From: an uncultured Lachnospiraceae bacterium
GTDB lineage: Bacteria > Bacillota_A > Clostridia > Lachnospirales > Lachnospiraceae
Assembly: GCA_947175285.1 (NCBI GenBank)
Contig: CAMWMM010000068.1
Location: forward strand, 1-13,982
Direction of reading: 5' to 3'
DNA: 13,982 nucleotides
The translations under genes were made by a program, and so were the position numbers. Shown one piece after another: positions 1 through 5,939 of the stretch; positions within the stretch are counted from its first letter, which is position 1; the number at the start of each line of letters is the position of its first letter. Under the pieces are notes generated by a model, which did not search any database, was not told the origin of the DNA, and saw nothing but the letters and a program-made list of their open reading frames with translations.

Positions 1-209
1 TTTCTAAACCTCATTTAAAATGTATACATAAAAGCAAACACAAAATTTGACTCTAAATCCGTTTTCGTACAAAATTATTTTTATTGCCAATTTGAACATA
101 TGAATTCTATATTTGCTACATTTATTCTGCATTTTCTTTTATCTCAATTATATCGAATTATGTACTCACTATCATTATCACAATTACACAAGCAATTTTC
201 AGTTAAATG
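1..209. other. AT-rich stretch with no recognisable gene
   Basis: This stretch is very AT-rich and contains no open frame with a ribosome binding site, no convincing hairpin and no RNA-gene signature. It precedes an integrase remnant and may hold further unrecognisable decay of that gene. I see nothing else in it. Confidence 0.5.
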
Positions 210-347
210 GTAATACCTCCAAAAGATGTCAAAGACTCTTAGGACACTCTGATGTGAATACTACAATGGGCACATATGATTCATAGCATAAGCGAAGCAA
301 CGTGTACTTTCCCTAAGTTCTTGGATAGATATACAGACTATGACTAA
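210..347 (+). pseudogene. Tyrosine recombinase (phage-type integrase), C-terminal remnant with two frameshifts
   Basis: Three short frames join into a typical integrase C-terminus. Frame 210-230 reads VIPPKDV, frame 230-283 reads QRLLGHSDVNTTMGTYD, and after a further shift near 281-284 the frame reads HSISEATC and on to FLDRYTDYD before TAA at 345-347. The family carries a conserved LGHxxxxTTxxxY block in which the final Tyr is the DNA-cleaving nucleophile; here LGHSDVNTTMGTY is fully readable. The N-terminal DNA-binding part and the catalytic Arg box upstream are missing, and a stop lies at 204-206, so no active recombinase can be made. It is probably the scar of an integrated element. The family assignment is secure from the motif; the number of lesions is inferred from frame switches. 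Confidence 0.72.
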
Positions 348-564
348 CTACATTTAACAAAAGACCTTCCCTTGTAAAATCCCTATGCTGGCAAAAACAA
401 GACAAAATATATATTATTTCATTATATGGAATTTTAAAAGTCTTGAAAAAAGGAAAGTTCAAGAACTTAATTTGCGAATTCCGATTTTCCATTTTTTCTT
501 AACATTAAAATTATACCTCAATTCTTCACATATTTCCACACACAATGCACTTTATTTCAGACAC
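348..564. other. AT-rich spacer with no gene seen
   Basis: A weak imperfect inverted repeat of about ten bases lies near 438-471 without a T-run. A promoter-like 30-mer at 509-538 is listed separately. The plus-strand frame 385-588 has no ribosome binding site and an unconvincing composition, so I do not call it a gene. Confidence 0.45.
509..538 (-). promoter_or_regulatory. Promoter-like 30-bp dispersed repeat, copy A
   Basis: Read on the minus strand, TGGAAA (538-533) and TATAAT (515-510) are separated by exactly 17 bases, the optimal spacing for a housekeeping sigma promoter. The same 30-mer, with two substitutions and the same spacing, recurs at 6584-6613. No intact gene lies downstream of this copy on the minus strand, so it may be the stranded promoter of a lost element. 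Confidence 0.4.
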
Positions 565-611
565 AAAAAAGCGACCAGAGGCATCTGACACAAACCCGAT
601 GCCCCGGTCGC
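565..611 (-). terminator. Rho-independent terminator of the chimeric HMA ORF
   Basis: On the minus strand an arm at 611-598 pairs with 585-571 (GCGACC outer arm, GATGCC/GGCATC inner arm, one bulge) around a 12-base loop, followed at once by six T residues (570-565). It begins nine bases after the stop codon of the ORF at 620-886. Polarity and T-run make this a confident terminator. Confidence 0.85.
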
Positions 612-619
612 TTCTGGCT

Positions 620-886
620 TTAAATCTCCGTCCCGACTTCCACGCCATTCCGGAAGGTAAATACCACCCTGCCGTCCGAATAGACCGTTGCGGCTTTTTC
701 AACAGCCTGAACAATCCCTGCCGTATCCAGAACAGATTCATCATAAGAAGCAACCATGCTGTTCTTTAACAGGTTGACGGACACTTCTTTGATGCCGGGC
801 AGCCTGCCTACACTCTTTTCAATCCTGGCAGAGCAGACCGAGCAGGTCATACCCGTAATGTCAAATTGCTCCTTTTGCAATTTCAT
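620..886 (-). CDS. Chimeric ORF: heavy-metal-associated (HMA) domain with a foreign tail, probably truncated CopA
   Basis: The 88-aa product starts with a ferredoxin-like HMA metal-binding domain: GMTCSVCSARIEKSV at residues 12-26, with Cys15 and Cys18 as the expected Cu(I) ligands. HMA domains form the N-terminus of CopA-type copper-exporting P-type ATPases or stand alone as copper chaperones. The HMA part ends about residue 65 (AVEKA). The rest (VYSDGRVVFTFRNGVEV, 68-84) does not continue the HMA fold and resembles the terminal beta-hairpin of serine recombinases, which is followed in the same way by a terminator. I infer a fusion, near base 690, of a copA 5' end with a recombinase 3' end by deletion. 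A GAAGG motif sits only one base before the ATG, so translation may be weak. It could still act as a small copper-binding protein; ATPase function is impossible. Confidence 0.65.
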   Translation of the reverse strand: MKLQKEQFDITGMTCSVCSARIEKSVGRLPGIKEVSVNLLKNSMVASYDESVLDTAGIVQAVEKAATVYSDGRVVFTFRNGVEVGTEI

Positions 887-938
887 CCCTTCTTTCTAAT
901 AGATATTTTGTGTGCCAGTCCCCCTCCCCCGTAGGGAG

Positions 939-1255
939 CTAAAAACCGTTATGATAAGGGGCGTTTGGTATTTTCGGGGGAAAATACCTGCTGCCCCATC
1001 CATAGCGTCTGCACGAAAGGCCATCCAGTGACCAGGTATCATTATATCCGTTGATCTTCTCATTTGTCCGCTCCATAAAGAAGCCTTTTTTATCCAAAAA
1101 GAAATCTTGTTTATGAATAATCCAACCAGAAGTGTTTTCCTATATAATCCCATTCAGAGACAGAATCAGCAGAATGCAGGCAATGATGGCCGCCCCAAAA
1201 ACAGCCATACGCCAACAGGCTTTTTATTCTGCACTGCCTTTAGCAATGAAACTGG
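939..1255 (-). pseudogene. Decayed membrane-anchored protein gene
   Basis: One minus-strand frame reads a clear hydrophobic segment (FGAAIIACILLILSLNGII, about 1200-1143), an in-frame TAG at 1142-1140, then, still in frame, a plausible exported domain (SGWIIHKQDFFLDKKGFF and on through ERTNEKINGYNDTWSLDG) to a stop at 941-939. Upstream of the membrane segment the protein-like frame (KACWRMAV) is shifted by one base and is also interrupted by a stop. The pattern is one transmembrane helix and an outside domain with at least two lesions. I do not recognise the family. It lies directly downstream of the FMN riboswitch, so it is either the former regulated gene or unrelated debris. The alternative frame 896-1153 has no such protein-like character. 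Confidence 0.4.
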
Positions 1256-1281
1256 CACCCAAATATTATTTCAGGTGCCAG
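1252..1281 (-). terminator. Perfect 8-bp inverted repeat, possible terminator
   Basis: CTGGCACC (1252-1259) and GGTGCCAG (1274-1281) pair perfectly around a 14-base AT-rich loop. On the minus strand the stem is followed by only GTTTCATT, a poor T-run. It sits between the FMN riboswitch and the decayed membrane-protein frame and may form part of a regulatory leader. The direction is uncertain. Confidence 0.35.
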
Positions 1282-1299
1282 GAAATTGAAAACAGCATA

Positions 1300-1333
1300 C
1301 ACCATCCGAAAAACGCTTATCTTTCGTATGGTG
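1300..1333 (-). terminator. Hairpin just after the riboswitch, possible expression platform
   Basis: Twelve-base arms (1333-1322 and 1311-1300, one mismatch) form a stem beginning seven bases after the closing helix of the FMN aptamer in the direction of transcription. A weak T-rich stretch (TGTTTTC) follows. Position and polarity suit a transcription-attenuation stem, but the poor T-run leaves doubt and I see no clear competing antiterminator. Confidence 0.4.
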
Positions 1334-1340
1334 CAGCCCT

Positions 1341-1472
1341 ATCTTCTTCTATCCAGACTATACTGTTGGTTTTGGAATCACACCAAATCCTGACTTGAAC
1401 CTCTGTCAAGTCCTGCGTTTTCACGCTCGCGGACTATACCGCCAATCGGGAATTTCACCCTGCCCTGAAGAT
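1341..1472 (-). ncRNA. FMN riboswitch (RFN element)
   Basis: On the minus strand the conserved blocks appear in order: closing helix ATCTTC (1472-1467); GGGCAGGGTGAAATTCCCGA followed by a GGCGGTA block; AGTCCGCGAGC, identical to the family consensus; GGATTTGGTG and a TTCCAAAACC block; then ACAGTATAGTCTGGAT and the closing GAAGAT (1346-1341). A six-helix FMN aptamer of this kind senses flavin mononucleotide and normally represses riboflavin biosynthesis or transport genes. No intact gene follows within 450 bases: the next sequence is a hairpin and a decayed membrane-protein frame. The nitroreductase remnant, whose family uses FMN, ends 28 bases upstream on the same strand. The aptamer itself looks complete; its target seems lost. 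Confidence 0.93.
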
Positions 1473-1499
1473 GCCAGTATTATGTTGTCTAAAATCTAT

Positions 1500-1733
1500 C
1501 TATACCGTTTCATAGGAAACCAGTTGTTCCAACGGGATACGGGTCTGTGAATGGCGCTCCAGGTCAGCCGCTTCCTCGTCTGAATACCCCACTGCAAGGA
1601 TCTTCACCGGTTCCAGATTATCCGGCAGCCCGAACTCCTTCCGTATCACATCTGGCTTGAAATAGCATATCTAGACGGAGCCAAGCCCTAATTCGGTCGC
1701 CTGCAGCATCATGTGGTCAGTCAGGATGGAGGC
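1500..1733 (-). pseudogene. Nitroreductase family protein, C-terminal remnant with in-frame stop
   Basis: The minus strand reads ASILTDHMMLQATELGLGSV, then TAG at 1673-1671 where the family usually has Trp, then ICYFKPDVIRKEFGLPDN and a PVKILAVGYSDEE block to the terminal TAG at 1502-1500. This is the C-terminal third of an FMN-dependent nitroreductase (NADH dehydrogenase/flavin reductase-like fold): the helix that ends in GLGS and the strand ending in AVGY are family hallmarks. The N-terminal FMN-binding Arg/Ser segment is absent. Homology stops near 1733, where an unrelated plus-strand ORF takes over, so a rearrangement removed the rest. Loss of the 5' end plus a nonsense codon makes the gene dead. 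Confidence 0.85.
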
Positions 1734-2601
1734 ATATGATAAGCAGGACCCCATAAACAGAAAAGGCATCCGCAACCATAGGCGGATATTAAAAGAACAT
1801 GAAGGAAGCAGCTGCTGCTATTTACATTGCAGCAAATTCTGTCTTGGCAGTGAAAGGCTACAGACACAGGGCGGCATGGGTGGCTCCCTAGAATACTCCA
1901 CAGAGGATTATGGGACAATACAGCTATTTCTTGACATGATGAGCGCCGGATGGACGGTTCCAGAATGGCTTAAAGATACTGATTGGGCTGACCTGCAGTT
2001 GGTGACGCTGAGCATTGCCAATCTTGAAAAGCTGCCCGACTATTCACTGGATATGCCTATAACCATAACCCACAGCTCGGACTCCACTCAGCACATACTT
2101 GAAAAGACCATCACTCTGAATGTGGGAAAAAGCCGCTCGTTTTCTTTTACGGACGATTACGGGGACGACGTGCAGTGCCACATCAATAATGTAACACTGA
2201 TAGATGTGTGGAAAAATACAGAGGAAGAACTCCGTGATCCCAAACTGGCAGAGAGGTTTTCCCCGGAACAGTTGGAAGAAGCAAGAAAACACAGCTATGA
2301 CGCATTGGAGCAGTGCTGCCCGAAAGGAATGTGCTATATTGGCATAGAATATGAATGCAGCAAAAATTATGACCTGGTATTCCATTCCAAGCAGTATTTA
2401 AAATCCCGCCCAGAAACACGCCAAGGCAGTTCCCATTTTATTATGATGCGCTTAAAGCCCGATCAGGAAACAGGAACGCACGGCCTTCCGCTGAAAGGCT
2501 GTGTGATACAAACGCCAGTGTCCCCGGACACCGCCAAAATCCCTGCGGAGCTATTTCTGTATCACGAGAGAATAAATGCGTGGACTGAAACTGTTTCATA
2601 A
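1711..2601 (+). CDS. Hypothetical protein, probably truncated or misread at the N-terminus
   Basis: I do not recognise this 296-aa protein. It is soluble, with no signal peptide or membrane segment. From residue 56 (MGGSLEYSTEDYG, ATG at 1876) the composition is convincingly protein-like: TVPEWLKDTDWADLQ, a beta-rich middle with SFSFTDDYGDDVQCHINNV, and a helical stretch FSPEQLEEARKHSYDALEQC. Residues 1-55 look spurious: the first bases are antisense to the nitroreductase remnant, and over 1799-1888 another frame (KEAAAAIYIAANSVLAVKG) looks more protein-like, which suggests a frameshift or junction. No start from 1711 to 1876 has a good ribosome binding site. A hairpin with a long T-run follows the stop. 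It is probably a real family cut by the same rearrangement that truncated the nitroreductase. Confidence 0.55.
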   Translation: MWSVRMEAYDKQDPINRKGIRNHRRILKEHEGSSCCYLHCSKFCLGSERLQTQGGMGGSLEYSTEDYGTIQLFLDMMSAGWTVPEWLKDTDWADLQLVTLSIANLEKLPDYSLDMPITITHSSDSTQHILEKTITLNVGKSRSFSFTDDYGDDVQCHINNVTLIDVWKNTEEELRDPKLAERFSPEQLEEARKHSYDALEQCCPKGMCYIGIEYECSKNYDLVFHSKQYLKSRPETRQGSSHFIMMRLKPDQETGTHGLPLKGCVIQTPVSPDTAKIPAELFLYHERINAWTETVS

Positions 2602-2650
2602 CAGTAACATGGGAAAAAGGAGCCTTTACTGCTTTTTTTCTTTTTTTTAC
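2602..2650 (+). terminator. Terminator after the 1711-2601 ORF
   Basis: CAGTAA (2602-2607) pairs with TTACTG (2626-2631), followed by C and a long T-rich tract to about 2650. The stem is short but the T-run is strong and starts just after the stop codon. It also separates this ORF from the convergent metallopeptidase gene. Confidence 0.5.
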
Positions 2651-2706
2651 CATTTGTCGTTTATTAGAAACACTCTAATCCCTTATTCAAACTACCAAAT
2701 ATTTTA

Positions 2707-3807
2707 CTACTGTTCAGATAATATTTTTTCTATTTTTCTATATTCATGCTCCCATTCCTTGGAAAAAATATCATATTCTTTATTACTTTCCGTTTCATCA
2801 CATGAAAACAATAAGTTACCCACATATTCAAGTTTGTCGTACAACCAATGGCTAGATTTATATATCCATACAGTTTGATTTTGTTTATATTCGTCTGCTT
2901 GTTCCTTTTCAAATCTATCAAAATATTTTTCCAAATATTTTAAAAAAATTATTACTCGCAACATAATCTCTAAATCCATTACCTCAGTATTGATTTTTTT
3001 ATCTAAGTTATTAGAATAAGCATTAACACTATATTTTATGAAACCAATTAATTGCATAGCATACAATGCAAGATAAGCTGCTGAGGCTATTTCAATGGAA
3101 TTCAAATTCGACAAAACTTTAAAATGAGCCAGCAAAGAGCTTATTGCACTTATGTCGCAATAACTTTCTTCTTGAATCCTTGGATTGGCCTTAAAATAAT
3201 CAAATACCAATTTAATTATTTTATCATCTGCTTCTTGTACTGTTTCTCCTGTTTTTTCTCTTGCTACTTCATTAAAATATTCTCTACATTTCTCATAATG
3301 CATATCGAGTATTCTACTCACTTTTTCTTTTTCTTGAATACGAAAATAAAACCAATGTGCCAATTCATGTGATATGATAAAAGCTTCTTGTATCTTCAAA
3401 ATCTCTTCAAATTTTGAATTCATACAATATTCCTTTTTATCTGACTTAAAAAAAGAATTTATAAATTGACCTGACTTTACAAATTTACCCTTGAGAAAAA
3501 GTTCTTCCGCATATATTTGAGCAATAACCTTATATGCATCAATTTCATTCTCCTCTAAAAAGAATATTCTATTTAAATTTGATAATAATTTTGTGAAATG
3601 CTTGTCATAAACAACATACCATTTTTCTCGCCAATTAAGGAGATTTGAATGTTTATCAAAACTATTACATAATATGATTTCAGGTTTTTCGGAACTACTA
3701 TAATAGGATAATAAACATTTTATCTCGTCTTCTGATAGTAACTTTACTACTTTTTCTTTAATAATCTTCCTATTTTCAGCTATTAGCATTTGTATTGATG
3801 ATATCAT
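2707..3807 (-). CDS. HELAH-motif zinc metallopeptidase, predicted conflict-system effector
   Basis: I chose ATG 3807 (366 aa) because GGAG lies six bases upstream (3817-3814); an upstream in-frame ATG at 3822 has no ribosome binding site. The diagnostic motif is ISHELAHW with His147, Glu148 and His151, the zinc-binding and catalytic HExxH of gluzincin-like peptidases. About 60 residues later IQEESYCDISAIS (Glu213, Glu214, Asp218) offers a third acidic ligand in an E-x(2-3)-CD-x2-A context like that of Lit-type and related peptidases. The flanks are helical with no signal peptide, so it should act in the cytoplasm, presumably cleaving a host or phage protein. It overlaps the upstream EACC1-like gene by 32 bases, which implies translational coupling. 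The gene is far more AT-rich than its surroundings, a sign of transfer. The zinc-peptidase call is good; the defence role is inferred. Confidence 0.75.
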   Translation of the reverse strand: MISSIQMLIAENRKIIKEKVVKLLSEDEIKCLLSYYSSSEKPEIILCNSFDKHSNLLNWREKWYVVYDKHFTKLLSNLNRIFFLEENEIDAYKVIAQIYAEELFLKGKFVKSGQFINSFFKSDKKEYCMNSKFEEILKIQEAFIISHELAHWFYFRIQEKEKVSRILDMHYEKCREYFNEVAREKTGETVQEADDKIIKLVFDYFKANPRIQEESYCDISAISSLLAHFKVLSNLNSIEIASAAYLALYAMQLIGFIKYSVNAYSNNLDKKINTEVMDLEIMLRVIIFLKYLEKYFDRFEKEQADEYKQNQTVWIYKSSHWLYDKLEYVGNLLFSCDETESNKEYDIFSKEWEHEYRKIEKILSEQ

Positions 3808-4126
3808 TGTTTTCTCCGTCATTACCGTTATCTTTGTTTTCTTTCTCTAATAACTTATTCAAAATATAATTAACATTTTTTTCACTTATCCCATCTATCT
3901 CTATACCTTTATATTTTATAGATGTAATCTTTTTATTTTTTATTAAAGCTGTTAATACTTTCCCAAGCATTGGCACCGAAACTGCAGTAATTGCCACAAC
4001 CACTTCTACTATTTCATTTGCGCCAAACAATGAATCTGGACGTATTACCTCCACATATTGAGGATAATTTGCTTTTAATTCTTGAAAAAAACTAATATCA
4101 TTTTCCTGCACTTGAATTATTAACAT
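3776..4126 (-). CDS. EACC1-like effector-associated protein
   Basis: The 116-aa protein begins with a strand (LIIQVQ), a helix (DISFFQELKANY), a second strand (VEVIRP), a Gly-containing hydrophobic helix at residues 35-63 (FGANEIVEVVVAITAVSVP onward to LTALIK), then two strands around KITSIKYKGIEIDG and a last helix (EKNVNYILNKLLEK). This order matches the effector-associated constant component 1 domain of bacterial NTP-dependent conflict systems, a small invariant partner of diverse peptidase or nuclease effectors. The Asn-rich tail (95-116) is probably disordered and overlaps the start of the peptidase gene. AAGGAG lies 11 bases before the ATG. It probably docks or restrains the peptidase. 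The hydrophobic helix could also be membrane-inserted. The fold match was made by eye. Confidence 0.55.
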   Translation of the reverse strand: MLIIQVQENDISFFQELKANYPQYVEVIRPDSLFGANEIVEVVVAITAVSVPMLGKVLTALIKNKKITSIKYKGIEIDGISEKNVNYILNKLLEKENKDNGNDGENNDIINTNANS

Positions 4127-4370
4127 ATTCTCTTCAACTCCTTATCTATTGTTTCTTTTATAGTTACTCTTTCAATAATCCTTTACAAAAATATTCATCT
4201 CCTTACTTCTCCGCAGTAATCAAATATGATTTACAAAATCTCTTAATTTACTAGGATTTCCTTTAGACATCTAATCCAGCATCCACTCATTTTGAAAATC
4301 CTCAACCTATTTCAATATAATCATGAATGCTTGTTTGTAACGTAAGACCATTGAACAAACAATTACCTGC
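4127..4370. other. Spacer upstream of the EACC1-like gene, with a broken micro-ORF
   Basis: This 244-base AT-rich gap separates the XRE repressor from the EACC1-like gene on the minus strand. It must hold the operon promoter if the pair is not co-transcribed with the repressor, but I find no convincing -35/-10 pair. At 4270-4172 (minus) a frame reads MSKGNPSKLRDFVNHI, a TGA stop at 4222-4220, then LLRRSKEMNIFVKDY and another stop; an AAGGAG lies inside it, directly before an ATG. It could be a decayed small gene or leader peptide. Confidence 0.35.
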
Positions 4371-5042
4371 TTATTGGAATGGAAGTGTATCATCCGGAAT
4401 ATTCATAAATCCATCCGACTGTGTCTGAACAACTTCCAATCGGTCATTTGCAATATCATCAATTAAGGATGCGATGGCTTCATCTGACAGCGGGTTTGGC
4501 ACATTTTGTTCATAAATGGTATTTACAGAATCTGTCCATTGCAACAGCAAGATTTTATCATAAATCGCCATCGCCTGTTTCAACCAAATATCATAAATAT
4601 TTTGGCTTCCGCCGCTATATCTGAAACGATTGTCCAAAAAATATGCAAGCACTTTATCTTTCACCAAAATCATACTTGGATCTGGTTCGCTATTATAGCT
4701 ATTGTAATCGTAGCCAACATCTATGGAACCCTTTTCATAAAGAACCTCCAATACTGCCATTGCATCAGCATATGTTATGGTTTCCGCTGTCAACTTATGG
4801 GATTGAACCTTCGGCTCAGTTTCCTTTTCATCTGACAGTCCCAACAGCCAGTCAACCGAAACATGATACGTTTTGGCCAGTTCTGTCAATGTAGCGGCAG
4901 ACGGTGGTGTCACACCCTTCAGCATTTTACTGATATTGCTCTGAGTAGTATGTATTTTTTTGGCGAAAACCTCTTGTGAATCGTTCCCTTTTAGCTCTTT
5001 GATGCGCTCCAGCGTTATATCCATTTCTACTTTATTACTCAT
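4371..5042 (-). CDS. XRE-family helix-turn-helix transcriptional regulator
   Basis: This 223-aa protein has an N-terminal Cro/C1-type HTH at about residues 9-68: ITLERIKELKGNDSQ, with the recognition-helix region TTQSNISKMLKG and the closing LAKTYHVSVDWLLGLSD typical of phage and mobile-element repressors. The C-terminal 150 residues (TYADAMAVLEVLYEKGS, IYDIWLKQAMAIYDK) are mostly helical and probably serve dimerisation or signal sensing; no peptidase or LexA-like cleavage site is visible. GGGAG lies seven bases before the ATG. A 13-base palindrome at 5068-5080, 26 bases upstream of the start, is the natural candidate for its own operator. It sits just upstream of, and on the same strand as, the EACC1-like/metallopeptidase pair, so it may control that module, but the 244-base gap leaves this open. 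Confidence 0.85.
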   Translation of the reverse strand: MSNKVEMDITLERIKELKGNDSQEVFAKKIHTTQSNISKMLKGVTPPSAATLTELAKTYHVSVDWLLGLSDEKETEPKVQSHKLTAETITYADAMAVLEVLYEKGSIDVGYDYNSYNSEPDPSMILVKDKVLAYFLDNRFRYSGGSQNIYDIWLKQAMAIYDKILLLQWTDSVNTIYEQNVPNPLSDEAIASLIDDIANDRLEVVQTQSDGFMNIPDDTLPFQ

Positions 5043-5067
5043 TGCATATCTCCCATTCTAATTTTAC

Positions 5068-5080
5068 TGGAATTATTCCA
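5068..5080. promoter_or_regulatory. Perfect palindrome TGGAATTATTCCA, candidate XRE operator
   Basis: A 13-base perfect inverted repeat with one central base lies 26 bases upstream of the repressor start codon, next to AT-rich promoter-like sequence. A half-site TGGAAT recurs at 5144-5149. Autoregulation through such dyads is common in XRE repressors; binding here is inferred. Confidence 0.5.
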
Positions 5081-5440
5081 ATTAGTATAAAAATATTCTA
5101 TCACGAATAACTGCAAATGTACAGCCCTTTTTCTAAACATGATTGGAATAAAAGATATATAAATTTGTCGTTGGATTATGCATAAGCAAATCATGTAAAA
5201 TTTAAATTATAGAAAACATGTCCTGGAGTATGACAATAAACTGCACCACCTCATCGGCTGCCCCGCCTGATCAGCACGTTCCAAGAGACAGCCGATGAGA
5301 AAACTGGATATTGAATCTGCCAGTTTTTGGAACGCTGGCCTAACCAGAAGGAGGATTCCGTTTGGAATGGTTAAATGCGCCATAAATTTGATGATATGCA
5401 GATTTTCCTCCTTACCATACCCATCAATGGAGGAATACAC
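5081..5440. other. Intergenic region with an 11-bp inverted repeat and no supported gene
   Basis: CTCATCGGCTG (5250-5260) and CAGCCGATGAG (5289-5299) are perfect inverted repeats around 28 bases, without a T-run on either strand. The surroundings are markedly more GC-rich than the XRE side, so composition changes sharply near 5220. Frames in 5207-5500 lack ribosome binding sites and coding character. This may be decayed mobile-element DNA; the hairpin could be an IS end or a cis-acting RNA. Confidence 0.4.
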
Positions 5441-5671
5441 ATGGCTCAAAAGATTATTGCCAGCACTAATGCAACTATTAACCCAAACTGTCGTCCTTTG
5501 ATATATTATCCCATTGACGACGATGATTGCGAATCTGTCAGCTTTTATGAAAATAACGGTTGTGCCATCAGAACAATCACCCTCAACGGAAAACCGCATC
5601 TTTTTGCCCTTGTCCCGGCTGAAACACAAAAGCAAGCAGACCGTATCAACAGAGAATTCGGCATTCTTTAA
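5441..5671 (+). CDS. Small conserved-looking hypothetical protein, 76 aa
   Basis: ATG 5441 is preceded by GGAGG seven bases upstream, the best ribosome binding site in this region, so I prefer it to an in-frame ATG at 5375. The product starts MAQKIIASTNATINPNCRPL and contains YYPIDDDDCESVSFYENNG, a TLNGKPHLFALVP strand pair and an ADRINREFGIL tail. It is small, acidic in the centre, soluble and not membrane-bound. I have a weak impression of similar N-terminal domains in longer proteins of Clostridia mobile elements, which would make this a C-terminally shortened member, but I cannot name the family. No partner gene is evident; a 26-codon frame follows in phase after two stops. Function unknown. 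Confidence 0.65.
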   Translation: MAQKIIASTNATINPNCRPLIYYPIDDDDCESVSFYENNGCAIRTITLNGKPHLFALVPAETQKQADRINREFGIL

Positions 5672-5701
5672 GAATAGGAAAAACATAGCAATTTGCTAAA
5701 A

Positions 5702-5782
5702 ATGGATAATGAAAAATTGTATGACCAACGCATGACACTTCGCCACCGCAGATTAAAAATTTTGCTAAAAGAGTATTGCTAA
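5702..5782 (+). CDS. Possible 26-aa basic peptide or remnant of the preceding gene
   Basis: The frame reads MDNEKLYDQRMTLRHRRLKI and then LLKEYC before TAA. It lies in the same frame as the 76-aa gene, after two in-frame stops, so it may be the decayed C-terminal part of a once longer protein rather than an independent gene. There is no clear ribosome binding site. A 13-base palindrome (TAGCAATTTGCTA, 5686-5698) lies just upstream. Evidence is weak. Confidence 0.25.
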   Translation: MDNEKLYDQRMTLRHRRLKILLKEYC

Positions 5783-5833
5783 CCACCTATAGATCATGTT
5801 CATTTGTCATTTTAAGAAAGAATTAGTAAAAAT

Positions 5834-5927
5834 CCTATCGTTAAAATTTGCACCCAAGGTCATGCTTGGGTGCATTGTATCAAATTGTGGTACGCAAGCC
5901 ATATTGCGTGTCCAAATTGATACAATT
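5834..5927. repeat. 94-bp structured direct repeat, copy 1
   Basis: It is identical to 6768-6861 except for three substitutions. It contains a perfect hairpin (GCACCCAA ... TTGGGTGC, eight-base arms) and a second, nested one: outer arms TTGTATCAA/TTGATACAA around inner arms ACGCAA/TTGCGT. The pair flanks the DUF3888-like gene. A truncated third copy starting CTATCGTTA begins 12 bases after this one (5940-5960). Candidate MITE, RNA element or recombination site. Confidence 0.85.
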
Positions 5928-5939
5928 TTTGCGTGAGTG

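Noticed and set aside
931..950. Hairpin CTCCC-GGGAG as a terminator
   Set aside because: The stem is only five bp and no T-run follows on either strand.
896..1153. 85-aa minus-strand frame after the riboswitch
   Set aside because: A neighbouring frame gives a transmembrane helix and a coherent exported domain over the same bases, so this frame looks accidental.
1799..1888. Short plus-strand frame MKEAAAAIYIAANSVLAVKG as an independent gene
   Set aside because: It has no ribosome binding site and only 30 codons; it is better taken as a sign that the N-terminus of the 1711-2601 ORF is misread or frameshifted.
5207..5686. 159-aa minus-strand frame
   Set aside because: It is antisense to the well-supported 76-aa gene, has no ribosome binding site and its composition is not protein-like.
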